From Nitrospirota bacterium (GTDB taxonomy: Bacteria; JACPQY01), in NCBI GenBank assembly GCA_016190245.1, contig JACPQY010000040.1:30574-94573 (forward strand): DNA of 64,000 nucleotides, given 5' to 3'. The number at the start of each line of letters is the position of its first letter. Positions within the stretch are counted from its first letter, which is position 1. The notes beneath the pieces were generated by a model. It was given only the letters and a program-made list of their open reading frames with translations. It was not told where the DNA came from and searched no databases. This document shows, piece by piece, positions 1-8,755 of the stretch. A program made the position numbers and the translations under genes.

Positions 1-1041
1 TTCAAGGGATCGGTGAGCGAGAAAGAGCTCGCCGTTTTCACCCGCCAGGTCTCGACCATGATCGACGCGGGTGTGCCGATCCTGCAGACGATGGAGATCA
101 TGTCCTCGCAGGCCGCAAACAAGTATTTCTCCAAGGTGATCCAGGAGATCAGGGGTGACATCTCCGCCGGAGCTTCCCTGGCGCAGGCGCTCAAACGTCA
201 CCCGAGGATTTTCCCTGATCTCTACGTCAACTTGGTGGGTTCCGGCGAGCAGAGCGGCGCGCTGCCCACCATCCTGAACCGGCTTGCCGTGCAGATCGAG
301 AAGACCGTGAAACTCAAGAGCATGATCAAGAAGGCGATGATGTATCCGTCGGCGGTCGTGGTCGTCGCGGTAGGCGTGATGACGCTCATGCTCACGTGGG
401 TCATGCCGAAGTTCGAGGGAATCTTCGAAGGGCTCGGCGGCCAGTTGCCCCCACTGACCCAGGTCGTCCTGGGCTTGAGTCATTTCATGGTGGACAACCT
501 GATTCTGTTTTTCGGGGGGATTGCGGGCGGCGTGATTCTTTTCGGGCTGGCGATGCGCAACGAGACATTCCGTCATGCCTTCCACGCGTTCCGCCTCAAA
601 TGGCCGATCCTGGGCATGCTGTTCCGCAAGGCTGCGCTGGCTCGGTTCGGGCGGACGCTGGGGACGATGGTCAGCGGCGGTATTCCCATCCTGGACGCGC
701 TCCAGGTCGTGGCCCGGGCGACAGGCGACCTGGTGGTGCAGACCTCCGTGATGAAGCTGCGCGATGAACTGGCCAAGGGCAAGACCCTCTCGGAGCCCAT
801 GTTCAAGGACAAGCTCTTTCCGCCCATGGTGTCGCAGATGGTGCAGGTAGGGGAGAACACGGGCCAGCTCGAAGGGATGCTGGGGAAGGTGGCGGACTAC
901 TATGAAGAAGAGGTGGACGTGGCGGTTGCGGGCTTGTCGAGCCTGATCGAGCCCGTTCTCATCGTGGTTCTGGGCGGCGGTGTGGGGATCATCATCTTGG
1001 CCATGTACATGCCCATCTTCAAGGTCGGCCAGCTTATTTGA
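1..1041 (+). CDS. pilC: Type IV pilus inner-membrane platform protein PilC (5' truncated by window edge)
   Basis: GspF/PilC-family polytopic inner-membrane protein that forms the assembly platform of type IV pili or a type II secretion pseudopilus. The frame is open from base 1. The visible part begins with the conserved VSEKELAVFTRQ segment that opens the first cytoplasmic GspF domain and contains both GspF domains (about residues 10-130 and 210-335). Hydrophobic segments lie near residues 115-135, 160-180 and 310-330, ending in the typical LAMYMPIFKVGQLI tail. Family members are about 400 aa, so roughly 60 N-terminal residues lie outside the window; a GTG at 13 is in frame but is not the true start. 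No other pilus gene follows it here, so the rest of the cluster is upstream. PilC rather than GspF is inferred from the tail. Confidence 0.93.
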   Translation, partial: FKGSVSEKELAVFTRQVSTMIDAGVPILQTMEIMSSQAANKYFSKVIQEIRGDISAGASLAQALKRHPRIFPDLYVNLVGSGEQSGALPTILNRLAVQIEKTVKLKSMIKKAMMYPSAVVVVAVGVMTLMLTWVMPKFEGIFEGLGGQLPPLTQVVLGLSHFMVDNLILFFGGIAGGVILFGLAMRNETFRHAFHAFRLKWPILGMLFRKAALARFGRTLGTMVSGGIPILDALQVVARATGDLVVQTSVMKLRDELAKGKTLSEPMFKDKLFPPMVSQMVQVGENTGQLEGMLGKVADYYEEEVDVAVAGLSSLIEPVLIVVLGGGVGIIILAMYMPIFKVGQLI

Positions 1042-1094
1042 CCGCGTCCGAGGGCCTGTGGCACCATACCCGACCAAACAAGGAGGCAATTTCG

Positions 1095-1265
1095 ATGGCG
1101 CTTGACCCGAAACTTCTCGAGATCCTGGCGTGCCCCAAGTGCAAGGGGGACATTGCTCTCACGAAAGATGGCGATGGCCTCGTGTGTTCTGCATGCAAAC
1201 TCAAGTACCCCATAAAGGACGACATCCCGATCATGCTGATCGATGAGGCGCTGCCGCTGAAGTAG
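1095..1265 (+). CDS. Trm112-family small zinc protein
   Basis: 56-residue protein of the Trm112/YcaR family. It has the characteristic opening LDPKLLEILACPKCKG and a zinc-ribbon-like pair of CxxC motifs (CPKC near residue 13, CSAC near residue 32), then a hydrophobic IPIMLIDEA end. In bacteria such proteins are small zinc-binding partners, and in eukaryotes and archaea Trm112 activates methyltransferases; the bacterial role is mostly unassigned. The start was chosen at the ATG at 1095 because an AGGAGG ribosome-binding site ends 6-9 nt before it. An upstream in-frame start would overlap the pilC end. It follows pilC by 53 nt and converges with the LPS-kinase-like gene only 8 nt downstream. 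Confidence 0.9.
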   Translation: MALDPKLLEILACPKCKGDIALTKDGDGLVCSACKLKYPIKDDIPIMLIDEALPLK

Positions 1266-1273
1266 GACGGGTG

Positions 1274-2059
1274 CTATCGGCGCCAGCCGCGGAGGCGGAT
1301 GGCCCGTGCCAGTGCCCTGTGGAGGCTCCTGATTGTCCGGCGGTCGCCGTTGGCATAGCCGAGGAAGAGGGGGTCGATGAGAGGAGTGGAATCTCGGCCG
1401 GTGGAGAGGAGCGTCTTGTGGACGGAGCGGGCCAATCGAACGGCTTCGGCGCGGCCTCGCGAGCGGGACACGCGGTGGGAGCAGAAGCGCGCCCGATCGA
1501 GATCCACGAAGCGATAGCCGGCCTCCAGGCCGGGCAATAGGATGTTCATGGCGTTGAGGTCGCCATGAAGGAAGCCTGACTCGTGGAGCGCGCGGACCTC
1601 GGCCCCAAGTCGGCGAAGGTCCTCGGGGGGAAGGTCTGGCGACTTCATCCGATCCGCCAACGTGACGGAGGGCTGAAGCTCGGCGGTTGCCACGAGGAGC
1701 GAGGCCCATCGGCGGTTTGGTGGCAATACGAAGAGGCCGACAAGGTTTGGGACGGGCAGGGCCCGTCGCATGGCCTCAGCGTGAACCGAGAGCCATCGCG
1801 CCGCCGCAGCCTCGACGGAGTAGAGGTCGGGGAGAAACGGTGCCAGGAGGCCGCCGCGGCACCTGCGCTTGACGCGTGCGGTTCCTGCGTCGATCCGGAA
1901 GGCGTGCGAGGTTCCACGGGGCGACTCGGCAAGGTCGCGGAAGGGAAGGGCTTCAGCGAGCGCCTCCCATGACCGGCGGAGCAGGCAGTCCGCGTCCGGG
2001 CGGCGGACGAGCCGGAAGTCCGATGCGTTCGGGTGCGAGACCAGCCGGGAAAGGCTCAC
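1274..2059 (-). CDS. LPS core heptose/Kdo kinase-like protein (WaaP/KdkA family)
   Basis: 261-residue protein with the protein-kinase-like fold of the WaaP/KdkA lipopolysaccharide kinases, which phosphorylate inner-core sugars. Visible catalytic signatures are the loop HGDLNAMNILL (about residues 166-176; HxD plus Asn) and FVDLDRARF (about 185-193), whose Asp is the DFG-like metal ligand. The N-terminal glycine loop is poorly marked, as is normal in this family. The GTG start at 2059 is preceded by GGGAG. It is the last gene of a minus-strand run behind hemQ (24 nt gap) and implies an LPS-containing outer membrane. The exact sugar acceptor cannot be told from the sequence, and a serine/threonine-kinase-like role on another substrate is possible. 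Confidence 0.72.
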   Translation of the reverse strand: MSLSRLVSHPNASDFRLVRRPDADCLLRRSWEALAEALPFRDLAESPRGTSHAFRIDAGTARVKRRCRGGLLAPFLPDLYSVEAAAARWLSVHAEAMRRALPVPNLVGLFVLPPNRRWASLLVATAELQPSVTLADRMKSPDLPPEDLRRLGAEVRALHESGFLHGDLNAMNILLPGLEAGYRFVDLDRARFCSHRVSRSRGRAEAVRLARSVHKTLLSTGRDSTPLIDPLFLGYANGDRRTIRSLHRALARAIRLRGWRR

Positions 2060-2083
2060 GCCTGTTCTCCCGATCCGGTTCTA

Positions 2084-2806
2084 TCAGTCCAGCGGCGTGC
2101 CGTCGAGCAACGAAAGAATCGTGCGGATGTCCTCCTTGACGCAGGTGAAAATCGGGGTGTCCTTCAGGGTGTAGCGTCTCACCTCCGTGGAGCGCATCTC
2201 CATCACAAGGTCGAGGAAGTCACCGGGCTGGTCGGTCTCGAAAGCCACCACGAATTCCTGATCGTCAAGCCCGAACGAGTACGTCGTGTTCACTTTCACC
2301 GAGGGGTACTTGTGGCCGTACTGGAAATGCGCATCCATCATTTTCTGACGCTGCTCGAACGACAGGAGATACCAGTCCGGGGTCTTGGTGAAAGGATAGA
2401 CGAAAAGGTACTTGGATTGGGCGGGGACGATTTCGGTGCGCGACGCGTGTCCGCCCTCGTGGGAGTGTTCCTGGACGTAGATGGAGCGGCTCGTCATCGA
2501 GAGGTAGGACTGCGCGGTGTTCAGGTAGCGGCCGAGTCCCGTGGCGAGGATGTCGGAGGTCACTTGCTGGAAATCCTCGAGTCGGTAGGAGATGCGCCAG
2601 AGCATGAAGTCGCAATCGGCGCGGGTGCCCATCGTGCTGTAGGGGAAGATCATGATCCGCTTGGCGTACTCGCCGTAGGTCTTGAGGAATTCGGTCTTGG
2701 CGCTCAGGCGTTCGGCGTCGGGCAGGCGGCGGAAGGCGGGATCGAGACGATAGAAGACGAAGCTGACGAACTGGCGGCGGTGATTTCGAGTTTCGCTTTG
2801 TGGCAT
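2084..2806 (-). CDS. hemQ: HemQ-type coproheme decarboxylase (chlorite dismutase family)
   Basis: 240-residue Cld-superfamily protein. HemQ converts Fe-coproporphyrin III to haem b with H2O2, the last step of the coproporphyrin-dependent haem pathway. Family marks are VYPFTKTPDWYLLSF (136-150, with the Tyr expected to carry the radical), the proximal haem His in MMDAH (His160), and the GLDDQEFVVAFET strand (179-191). The distal Arg that defines true chlorite dismutases is not present at the aligned position (a Val/Asn lies there), so haem synthesis is favoured over chlorite detoxification. It sits between queE (65 nt upstream) and the LPS-kinase-like gene. A consensus promoter lies directly before the ATG, giving a probable leaderless transcript in addition to readthrough from aroB/queC. 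Confidence 0.82.
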   Translation of the reverse strand: MPQSETRNHRRQFVSFVFYRLDPAFRRLPDAERLSAKTEFLKTYGEYAKRIMIFPYSTMGTRADCDFMLWRISYRLEDFQQVTSDILATGLGRYLNTAQSYLSMTSRSIYVQEHSHEGGHASRTEIVPAQSKYLFVYPFTKTPDWYLLSFEQRQKMMDAHFQYGHKYPSVKVNTTYSFGLDDQEFVVAFETDQPGDFLDLVMEMRSTEVRRYTLKDTPIFTCVKEDIRTILSLLDGTPLD

Positions 2807-2841
2807 CCCGCGAGTCTAGAAAACGCGGGGCGCGGTGTCAA
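2807..2841 (-). promoter_or_regulatory. Sigma-70 promoter of hemQ, leaderless geometry
   Basis: On the minus strand TTGACA (2836-2841), 17 bp, TAGACT (2813-2818), then only 6 nt to the hemQ ATG. Transcription would start at or next to the start codon. No Shine-Dalgarno sequence is visible. Confidence 0.75.
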
Positions 2842-2871
2842 CGCCGTCCCCCAACCTGCAGCTCGGCGTCC

Positions 2872-3639
2872 TCACGTCCCCCGGCGATTGCCAAAGCGCT
2901 CGATGTGAAGGCGGGGGCTGAAACCGAAGCCGGTTCGCCGACACAGTTCCCGGATCGAGGCATAGGCGCGGGGGATCTTTGCCGTCTCCACGACCTGCGG
3001 CATGAGGAGGATCTTCTCGCGCGGAATGGGGATCTGGGCGGCGAGCGAATCGATCTCTCCCAATTCCCTTTCGCTCTCGACCACGAATTTGACCTGGCAA
3101 TCGCGGCCGTTACCCCCGTTGTAGCGGTCGAGGAAGCTGCGGATCACGTCCGGTTGGAGGCGTGTGCGCGCGTGCCAGAAGCTCAACTCGGGGCCGTGCC
3201 CATTCTGAGATGTGTCGGGGATCGAGTGACGCAGTTTGGGACTGAGCGAGGCGAGGTGAACGGCGAGGGGTTCGAAGATGGTCGCGTTCGTTTCGAGGGT
3301 CAGATGATAGCCTTCGTGCCACCATCGCTCGCACAGCGGGCGGAGCGCCTCGGCTTGGAGGAGGGGCTCGCCACCGGTGAGGACGAGATGACGGGTTCCG
3401 TGTTCCGCGCTGAGCCGCTCCACTCGTTCGCCGAGGGACGCCGCATCCATCCATTCGAATTCGGGAGTCCAGCTTGTGTACGGGGTGTCGCACCAGCGGC
3501 AGCGCAGGTTGCAGAAGCTCGTGCGCACGAAGACGGAGGGCGTGCCGGCAAGGCGGCCTTCACCCTGGATGGAGGCGAAGATTTCGCTGATGCGCAGGGC
3601 GGAGAGCAAGCGGGATTCGGGGCCGGGGCGCACCTCCAT
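2872..3639 (-). CDS. queE: 7-carboxy-7-deazaguanine synthase (radical SAM)
   Basis: Radical-SAM enzyme converting 6-carboxytetrahydropterin to 7-carboxy-7-deazaguanine in queuosine/preQ0 synthesis. With the ATG at 3639 the protein is 255 aa. It shows the CX3CX2C cluster motif CNLRCRWCDT (Cys43, Cys47, Cys50), preceded by the family opening SEIFASIQGEG and followed by the SAM-binding LVLTGGEPLLQ. A longer frame reaching 3747 would overlap queC by 86 nt, so the internal start 22 nt after the queC stop is preferred. It lies in a minus-strand queC-queE-hemQ order. queD and queF are not in the window. Confidence 0.93.
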   Translation of the reverse strand: MEVRPGPESRLLSALRISEIFASIQGEGRLAGTPSVFVRTSFCNLRCRWCDTPYTSWTPEFEWMDAASLGERVERLSAEHGTRHLVLTGGEPLLQAEALRPLCERWWHEGYHLTLETNATIFEPLAVHLASLSPKLRHSIPDTSQNGHGPELSFWHARTRLQPDVIRSFLDRYNGGNGRDCQVKFVVESERELGEIDSLAAQIPIPREKILLMPQVVETAKIPRAYASIRELCRRTGFGFSPRLHIERFGNRRGT

Positions 3640-3661
3640 CGGCTGGCGTGCTTCGCGCGGT

Positions 3662-4360
3662 TCAGGCTGGCGTGTCCGGCGGATAGGCAGCCGGGTCCCG
3701 CACGCCGGCCTCCACGAAGCCTTTGCGCCGGAGAATGCAGGAGTCACACGCGCCGCACGGCGAGCCCGACTCGGAAGGGTCGTAGCAACTGTGAGTCAGC
3801 GAGAAATCGACGCCGAGCGCAGCGCCCTTGCGAATGATGTCCGCCTTGGTCAGTCGAACGAGCGGGGCGTGGACGCGGAAGATCGCCCCCTCCGCTCCGG
3901 CCTTGGTGGCGAGGGAGGCGAGCCTTTCGAATTGCTGAAGGTACTCCGGCCGACAGTCGGGGTAGCCGCTGTAGTCGATGGCGTTGACGCCGATGAAGAG
4001 GTCGCGCGCGCCGAGCACCTCCGCCCAACCCAGGGCGATGGAAAGGAAGACGGTGTTGCGCGCCGGCACGTAGGTCACGGGGATGCCCGCGGCCATGGCC
4101 CGGGCGTCGCGGTTCTTGGGGACATCGATCCCGGCGGTGAGGGCCGATCCCCCGATCCGTCGCAGATTCAGCTCCAGCACGAGATGCTCGGTGGCGCCCA
4201 AGAACCTGGCCACCCTGCGCGCGGCTTCAAGCTCGATCTTGTGCCGCTGGCCGTAGTCGAAGGTGAGGGCGCAGGTCTCGTGCCCTTTTCCGCGTGCGAC
4301 GGCGAGCGCGGTCGCGGAATCGACGCCTCCGCTGAGGAGAACAACGGCCTTGCGTGCCAT
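3662..4360 (-). CDS. queC: 7-cyano-7-deazaguanine synthase
   Basis: 232-residue ATP-pyrophosphatase-type enzyme that turns 7-carboxy-7-deazaguanine into preQ0 with ammonia and ATP. The PP-loop SGGVDS is at residues 10-15. TFDYGQRHK near 33-41 and YVPARNT near 97-103 are family marks. The C-terminal zinc site is complete: Cys192, then CGACDSC giving Cys202, Cys205 and Cys208. It is directly upstream of queE in the same strand, so two consecutive steps of the pathway are linked. A perfect TATAAT lies 6 nt before the ATG, so it likely has its own start of transcription besides readthrough from aroB. Confidence 0.96.
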   Translation of the reverse strand: MARKAVVLLSGGVDSATALAVARGKGHETCALTFDYGQRHKIELEAARRVARFLGATEHLVLELNLRRIGGSALTAGIDVPKNRDARAMAAGIPVTYVPARNTVFLSIALGWAEVLGARDLFIGVNAIDYSGYPDCRPEYLQQFERLASLATKAGAEGAIFRVHAPLVRLTKADIIRKGAALGVDFSLTHSCYDPSESGSPCGACDSCILRRKGFVEAGVRDPAAYPPDTPA

Positions 4361-4372
4361 GCGCCCATTATA
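4361..4372 (-). promoter_or_regulatory. -10 element of queC, leaderless geometry
   Basis: Perfect TATAAT (minus strand, 4367-4372) with 6 nt to the queC ATG. No good -35 is visible at 16-18 bp and there is no Shine-Dalgarno sequence. Confidence 0.55.
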
Positions 4373-4426
4373 GGCGCCACTCGCCGGGACGCCAGTCTGT
4401 CCCGAGGCGAGTGCGGACGTGCGCGA

Positions 4427-4849
4427 TCACCCCCGCCGGGGCGTCGGTCGCCCATGAGGTTGGGACGCGTCGGGCTCGATGCTGTGGTCCGCCAGGCAGG
4501 AACGAATGAGCGCAGCGATGTCCGGCTCGAGACGGCGTGCCACGGCCTCGAATTTCCTGGCCACATCTGCGCGTGACCACAGGCCGTCGGCGACGATTAC
4601 CGGCGAGCGCTTGTGGGCTGGGCCGTCCGGATCGCCGGGGTCCACGAGCGCGTGTCCCACGAGACGGCCCCCTTTCCATTCCACCACCTCCTCCTTCTCG
4701 GTCCCTTTTCCGAACGTGAACTGGAAGCGCGTGACGCGGCCATGGGCGTCGGCCCAGACGTACAGATCGTGGGTGGAGTCCGTGTACCAGCTCAACCCTG
4801 CGCGTATCTCTTCCGGTTTGATCAGGCGATTGGGTACGCGACGCAGCAC
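4427..4849 (-). CDS. Unknown conserved-looking protein in the aroB-queC run
   Basis: 140-residue protein that I do not recognise. It reads RLIKPEEIRAGLSWYTDS..DLYVWADAHGRVTRFQFTFGKGTEKEE, a compact alpha/beta domain, then KRSPVIVADGLW and a helical tail ending in a basic Pro/Arg-rich stretch. There is no signal peptide or membrane segment. A GTG start 2 nt after the aroB stop, with GAGAGGA upstream, makes translational coupling with aroB likely. Coding is supported by the tight spacing and by codon usage like its neighbours. A regulatory or assembly role cannot be argued from the sequence. Confidence 0.7.
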   Translation of the reverse strand: MLRRVPNRLIKPEEIRAGLSWYTDSTHDLYVWADAHGRVTRFQFTFGKGTEKEEVVEWKGGRLVGHALVDPGDPDGPAHKRSPVIVADGLWSRADVARKFEAVARRLEPDIAALIRSCLADHSIEPDASQPHGRPTPRRG

Positions 4850-4851
4850 GG

Positions 4852-5973
4852 CTATCCTCTCGGCGCGCCCCGGTCTGCGAGGACCTCCCGGATCAACTCC
4901 GGCCCCACCCGCGCGTCGAGCCGGGCGCTCCCGATCCGTTCGAGGACGACGAAGCGATGCACCCCGTCTCTGAACTTCTTGTCGAACTTCATGTGATGGA
5001 TGATGGATTCGATGGAACAGCCCATGGACGCATCAATTCGCGTAGGCAGGGAATAGCGATCCAGGGCCGCCTTCACGCGTCCAGTGATGTCGCGAGGTAC
5101 GATGCCCAGGCGGTGGGAGATCTCCACCGCAGCGAGCATGCCGATGGCGATCGCCTCCCCATGGAGGAGGTTCTCATAGCCGCACGCGGCCTCGATGGCG
5201 TGTCCGATGGTGTGCCCGAAGTTGAGGATCGCCCGCCTGCCGGAGCCCGCCACATCATCGTAGGGGTCTTCGCCGACCACCTCTGCCTTGATCGCAACGC
5301 AGCGGCTCACCACCGAGGCGAGTGCATCCGCATCCTTGGCCAGGATTCGATCTGCGTCGCGCTCGAGGTCGTCGGCGAGCCCCGCGTCCGCGATGAGGCC
5401 GTACTTGATGACTTCGGCCATGCCCGATGCGAGCTGCCGGGCCGGGAGGGAGGAGAGAAGCGTGACGTCGCTCAGCACCAGCCTCGGGTGGTAGAACAGT
5501 CCCAACAGGTTCTTGCCCTCCGAAAGGTTCACGGCCACCTTGCCTCCGATGGAAGAATCCACCTGGGCCAGCAGCGTGGTGGGAATGATCGCGTACGGGA
5601 TGCCCCGCCGGTAGGTGCCCGCCACGAATCCCGCGAGGTCGCTCACCGCCCCCCCCCCGAGGGCGAGGATCCCCGTGCCATCGGGGCTGCCGACCTTCGT
5701 GAGTCCTCCCAGAGCGGCGAGGTAGGACTCCGTGGATTTTGCCGCCTCGCCGTCCGGGATGAGAATCCGCGTGACAGATCGCCCGCTGCGCTGGACCGCT
5801 TGCTCGATCGACCCGGCATGGAGCGCCGCCAGCGGGGCGGACGTGATGAGCGCGACGTGGGGCGGGAATCCCGCCTCGTCGAGCAGTGCTGGGAGCTCCG
5901 ACGACAACCGCGTGCCGACGACGACAGGATAAGATAGCGCCGGTGTTCGGATGTAAACGTGCGCGCGCTGCAT
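4852..5973 (-). CDS. aroB: 3-dehydroquinate synthase
   Basis: 373-residue shikimate-pathway enzyme converting DAHP to 3-dehydroquinate with NAD and a divalent metal. Visible hallmarks are the NAD-binding LALGGGAVSDLAGFVAGTYRRG, the substrate-loop PTTLLAQVDSSIGGK, and the metal-ligand stretches containing NFGHTIGHAIE and HGEAIAIGM, which supply the His ligands with the earlier Glu. Length is normal for the family (about 360). It is the first gene of the minus-strand run and is divergent from nuoJ. A TGn-extended -10 lies 6 nt upstream of the ATG. Confidence 0.97.
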   Translation of the reverse strand: MQRAHVYIRTPALSYPVVVGTRLSSELPALLDEAGFPPHVALITSAPLAALHAGSIEQAVQRSGRSVTRILIPDGEAAKSTESYLAALGGLTKVGSPDGTGILALGGGAVSDLAGFVAGTYRRGIPYAIIPTTLLAQVDSSIGGKVAVNLSEGKNLLGLFYHPRLVLSDVTLLSSLPARQLASGMAEVIKYGLIADAGLADDLERDADRILAKDADALASVVSRCVAIKAEVVGEDPYDDVAGSGRRAILNFGHTIGHAIEAACGYENLLHGEAIAIGMLAAVEISHRLGIVPRDITGRVKAALDRYSLPTRIDASMGCSIESIIHHMKFDKKFRDGVHRFVVLERIGSARLDARVGPELIREVLADRGAPRG

Positions 5974-5979
5974 CGCATC

Positions 5980-5988
5980 ATGATAGCA
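5980..5988 (-). promoter_or_regulatory. Extended -10 promoter of aroB, leaderless geometry
   Basis: TGC-TATCAT on the minus strand with TATCAT at 5980-5985 and 6 nt to the aroB ATG. The -35 region is poor, which fits an extended -10 promoter. It opens the aroB-to-kdkA run. Confidence 0.55.
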
Positions 5989-6009
5989 CGCGGCGCGGGG
6001 CGATTGTCC

Positions 6010-6038
6010 TTGAATTCCCTCGAAGGGAAGGCTAGGTT
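6010..6038 (+). promoter_or_regulatory. Sigma-70 promoter of nuoJKLMN
   Basis: TTGAAT (6010-6015), 17 bp, TAGGTT (6033-6038). The predicted start is near 6045, about 16 nt before the nuoJ ATG. It lies in the 87 bp divergent gap with aroB. Confidence 0.55.
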
Positions 6039-6060
6039 ACGCACGCCCAAGCATCGGCGT

Positions 6061-6552
<492 letters not shown>

Positions 6553-6604
6553 GCGGGGCGTGCAGCAGCATAGGACCGGGCCGGCCTGGGGGCAGGAGGA
6601 GAAG

Positions 6605-6907
6605 TTGATCCCGCTCAGCCACACCATCCTGCTCTCCGCAGTACTATTTGCCGTCGGCACTGTGGGGTTCCTGGTCCGCCGGAGCGCCGTGATGATGCTG
6701 GTATGCGTGGAAATCATGCTGAACGCCGCGAACATCGCCTTCATCGCCTTCGCTCGGCACCACCTGAGTATGGCTGGGCACATCTGGGTATTCGTGGTGA
6801 TCACCGTGGCCGCCGGCGAGGCGGCCATCGGGCTCGCCCTGATCGTGGCCCTCGCCCGGGAACGGGGGACGATTCAGGTGGACGAGCTTCGTTCCCTCAA
6901 GGGCTGA
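6605..6907 (+). CDS. nuoK: NADH-quinone oxidoreductase subunit K
   Basis: 101-residue three-helix subunit of complex I. It contains the conserved MMLVCVEIMLNAANIAFIAF helix, whose Glu is a proton-channel residue, and the second conserved Glu in VAAGEAAIGLALIVAL. The start is a TTG at 6605 giving the family N-terminus (M)IPLSHTILLSAVLFAVG, with AGGAGG 5 nt upstream. A longer frame from 6560 adds a hydrophilic head not seen in NuoK. It lies 52 nt after nuoJ and 6 nt before nuoL. Confidence 0.95.
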   Translation: MIPLSHTILLSAVLFAVGTVGFLVRRSAVMMLVCVEIMLNAANIAFIAFARHHLSMAGHIWVFVVITVAAGEAAIGLALIVALARERGTIQVDELRSLKG

Positions 6908-6913
6908 AATACC

Positions 6914-8755
6914 GTGTTCCGCGTCTGGGCTATACCGCTGATCCCCCTCCTGGGGTTCGTCTACATCGGGCTGTTGAGCCGTCGCCTGAGCCGCCGGGCG
7001 GCGGCCATTGTGGGTTGCTCCACCGTCGCGCTCTCCTTCCTGGTTTCCCTCGAAGGCGCACTCCAACTCCTGAGGGGCGAGGAGGCTCTGACGGCGACTT
7101 TCTACACGTGGGCCTCGCTGGGGGACACGCTGGTTCGGCTGGACTACCGGCTGGACGCGCTTTCGGGCTCGATGGCGCTCATCGTGAGCGGTGTAGGGTT
7201 CCTCATCCATCTGTACTCCGTCGGCTACATGCATGGCGACCGCGGCTTCAACAGGTATTTCGCGTTCCTCAACCTTTTCATCTTCTTCATGCTCACGCTT
7301 GTCCTCTCGGACAATCTTCTGTTGACATTCGTCGGGTGGGAGGGCGTGGGGCTGTGCTCGTACCTCCTCATCGGCTTCTGGTACGAGAAGTCGGATCCTC
7401 CACCGGCAGCGGTCAAGGCGTTCGTGGTGAACCGCATTGGCGATTTCGGGTTCCTCACGGCGATGGTGCTTCTCTTGGCGCAAGTGGGGACGCTCTCAAT
7501 CTCGGAACTCCTTCAGTCCGCCCCCGGCGCTTTCGAAGCCTGGCCGGTGGGTGCCCTTGCCGTGGGTCTCCTTCTTTTCCTGGCGGCCACGGGCAAGTCG
7601 GCCCAGGTGCCGCTCTACGTGTGGCTGCCGGACGCGATGGCCGGCCCGACGCCCGTGAGCGCGCTTATCCATGCGGCCACCATGGTGACGGCCGGGGTGT
7701 ACCTCATGGCCCGGTTCCGTCCGATCCTGGAACTTCAGCCGCAGGTGCTCGAAGTGATCTGCGCCGTGGGCGCGGTCACGGCGCTCCTCGCCGCTTTGAT
7801 CGCGCTCGCTCAGCGCGACATCAAGCGCGTGCTGGCCTACTCGACGGTGAGCCAGCTCGGCTACATGTTCATGGGCGTCGCCGCCGGGGGGGGGGTGGCC
7901 GGGATGTTCCACCTCACCACCCATGCTTTCTTCAAGGCGTTGCTCTTCCTCGGGGCAGGCTCCGTCATCCACGCGATGGGCGGCGAGCAGGACATCACGA
8001 AGATGGGGGGGCTGCGGTCGAAGACGCCGATCACGTTCTGGACCTGTCTCGTGGGGGCGCTCGCCTTGGCCGGGCTGTTTCCCACCGCCGGTTTCTATAG
8101 CAAGGACTTGATCCTGGCCGACGTGCTGCATTTTGGCGAGTGGGGCCGGATTCTCTTTGCCATGGGCGTCCTCACGGCGGGACTTACGGCGTTCTACACC
8201 GCTCGATGGCTCATGCTGATCTTTTTCGGCGAGTACCGCAGCCCGCACCACCACCCGCACGAGAGCCCGGCGGTGATGACCGTGCCGCTGGTCCTACTGG
8301 CCATCTTCAGCTTCGGCGCGGGATGGGGGGAACACGCGTACGCGCACTTCGTGGGGCGGGTCTTGGAGCCGCCGGAAGGTCACGTGCCCGGTCAGGTGAT
8401 CGCCTGGGCGTCGGGTGCAGGCATCGTGGGCTTGTTGGCGGGCTTCCTGCGCTACCGGAGTCTCGTGCCGGGCCCGGGCCCGGCGAAGGGATTGGCGCGC
8501 GTGTCCGAGCGGAAATTCTGGGTGGATGAGATCTATGACGCTCTCATCGTCCGGCCGTATCAGTTCCTCTCTAAGGTGATAGCCTCCTGGGTGGATGGCG
8601 GGCTGATTGACACGGCTCTCGTCAACGGCTCGGGCGCGTTGGTGCGCGCCGCCGGTCGGATTGTCCGGCCGCTCCAGAACGGCCAGATTCAGGTGTACAC
8701 CTTGGCCATGATGGTCGGCCTTGTCGCCGCGCTCGGATGGATGCTGTGGTCCTGA
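6914..8755 (+). CDS. nuoL: NADH-quinone oxidoreductase subunit L
   Basis: 613-residue antiporter-like proton-pumping subunit of complex I at the distal end of the membrane arm. It has a GTG start. Visible marks are FVGWEGVGLCSYLLIGFW (conserved Glu of helix 5), AATGKSAQVPLYVWLPDAMAGPTP (conserved Lys of helix 7), SALIHAATMVTAGVYLMAR, and RDIKRVLAYSTVSQLGYM with a further channel Lys. The C-terminal region has the long amphipathic helix expected of NuoL. Length matches the family (about 610). Its last 19 nt overlap nuoM. Confidence 0.97.
   Translation: MFRVWAIPLIPLLGFVYIGLLSRRLSRRAAAIVGCSTVALSFLVSLEGALQLLRGEEALTATFYTWASLGDTLVRLDYRLDALSGSMALIVSGVGFLIHLYSVGYMHGDRGFNRYFAFLNLFIFFMLTLVLSDNLLLTFVGWEGVGLCSYLLIGFWYEKSDPPPAAVKAFVVNRIGDFGFLTAMVLLLAQVGTLSISELLQSAPGAFEAWPVGALAVGLLLFLAATGKSAQVPLYVWLPDAMAGPTPVSALIHAATMVTAGVYLMARFRPILELQPQVLEVICAVGAVTALLAALIALAQRDIKRVLAYSTVSQLGYMFMGVAAGGGVAGMFHLTTHAFFKALLFLGAGSVIHAMGGEQDITKMGGLRSKTPITFWTCLVGALALAGLFPTAGFYSKDLILADVLHFGEWGRILFAMGVLTAGLTAFYTARWLMLIFFGEYRSPHHHPHESPAVMTVPLVLLAIFSFGAGWGEHAYAHFVGRVLEPPEGHVPGQVIAWASGAGIVGLLAGFLRYRSLVPGPGPAKGLARVSERKFWVDEIYDALIVRPYQFLSKVIASWVDGGLIDTALVNGSGALVRAAGRIVRPLQNGQIQVYTLAMMVGLVAALGWMLWS

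Noticed and set aside
2084-2806. Chlorite dismutase partnering the NXR-like enzyme for (per)chlorate respiration
   Set aside because: The distal Arg of true chlorite dismutases is absent, and the gene lies in a queuosine/aro run 13 kb away on the other strand.
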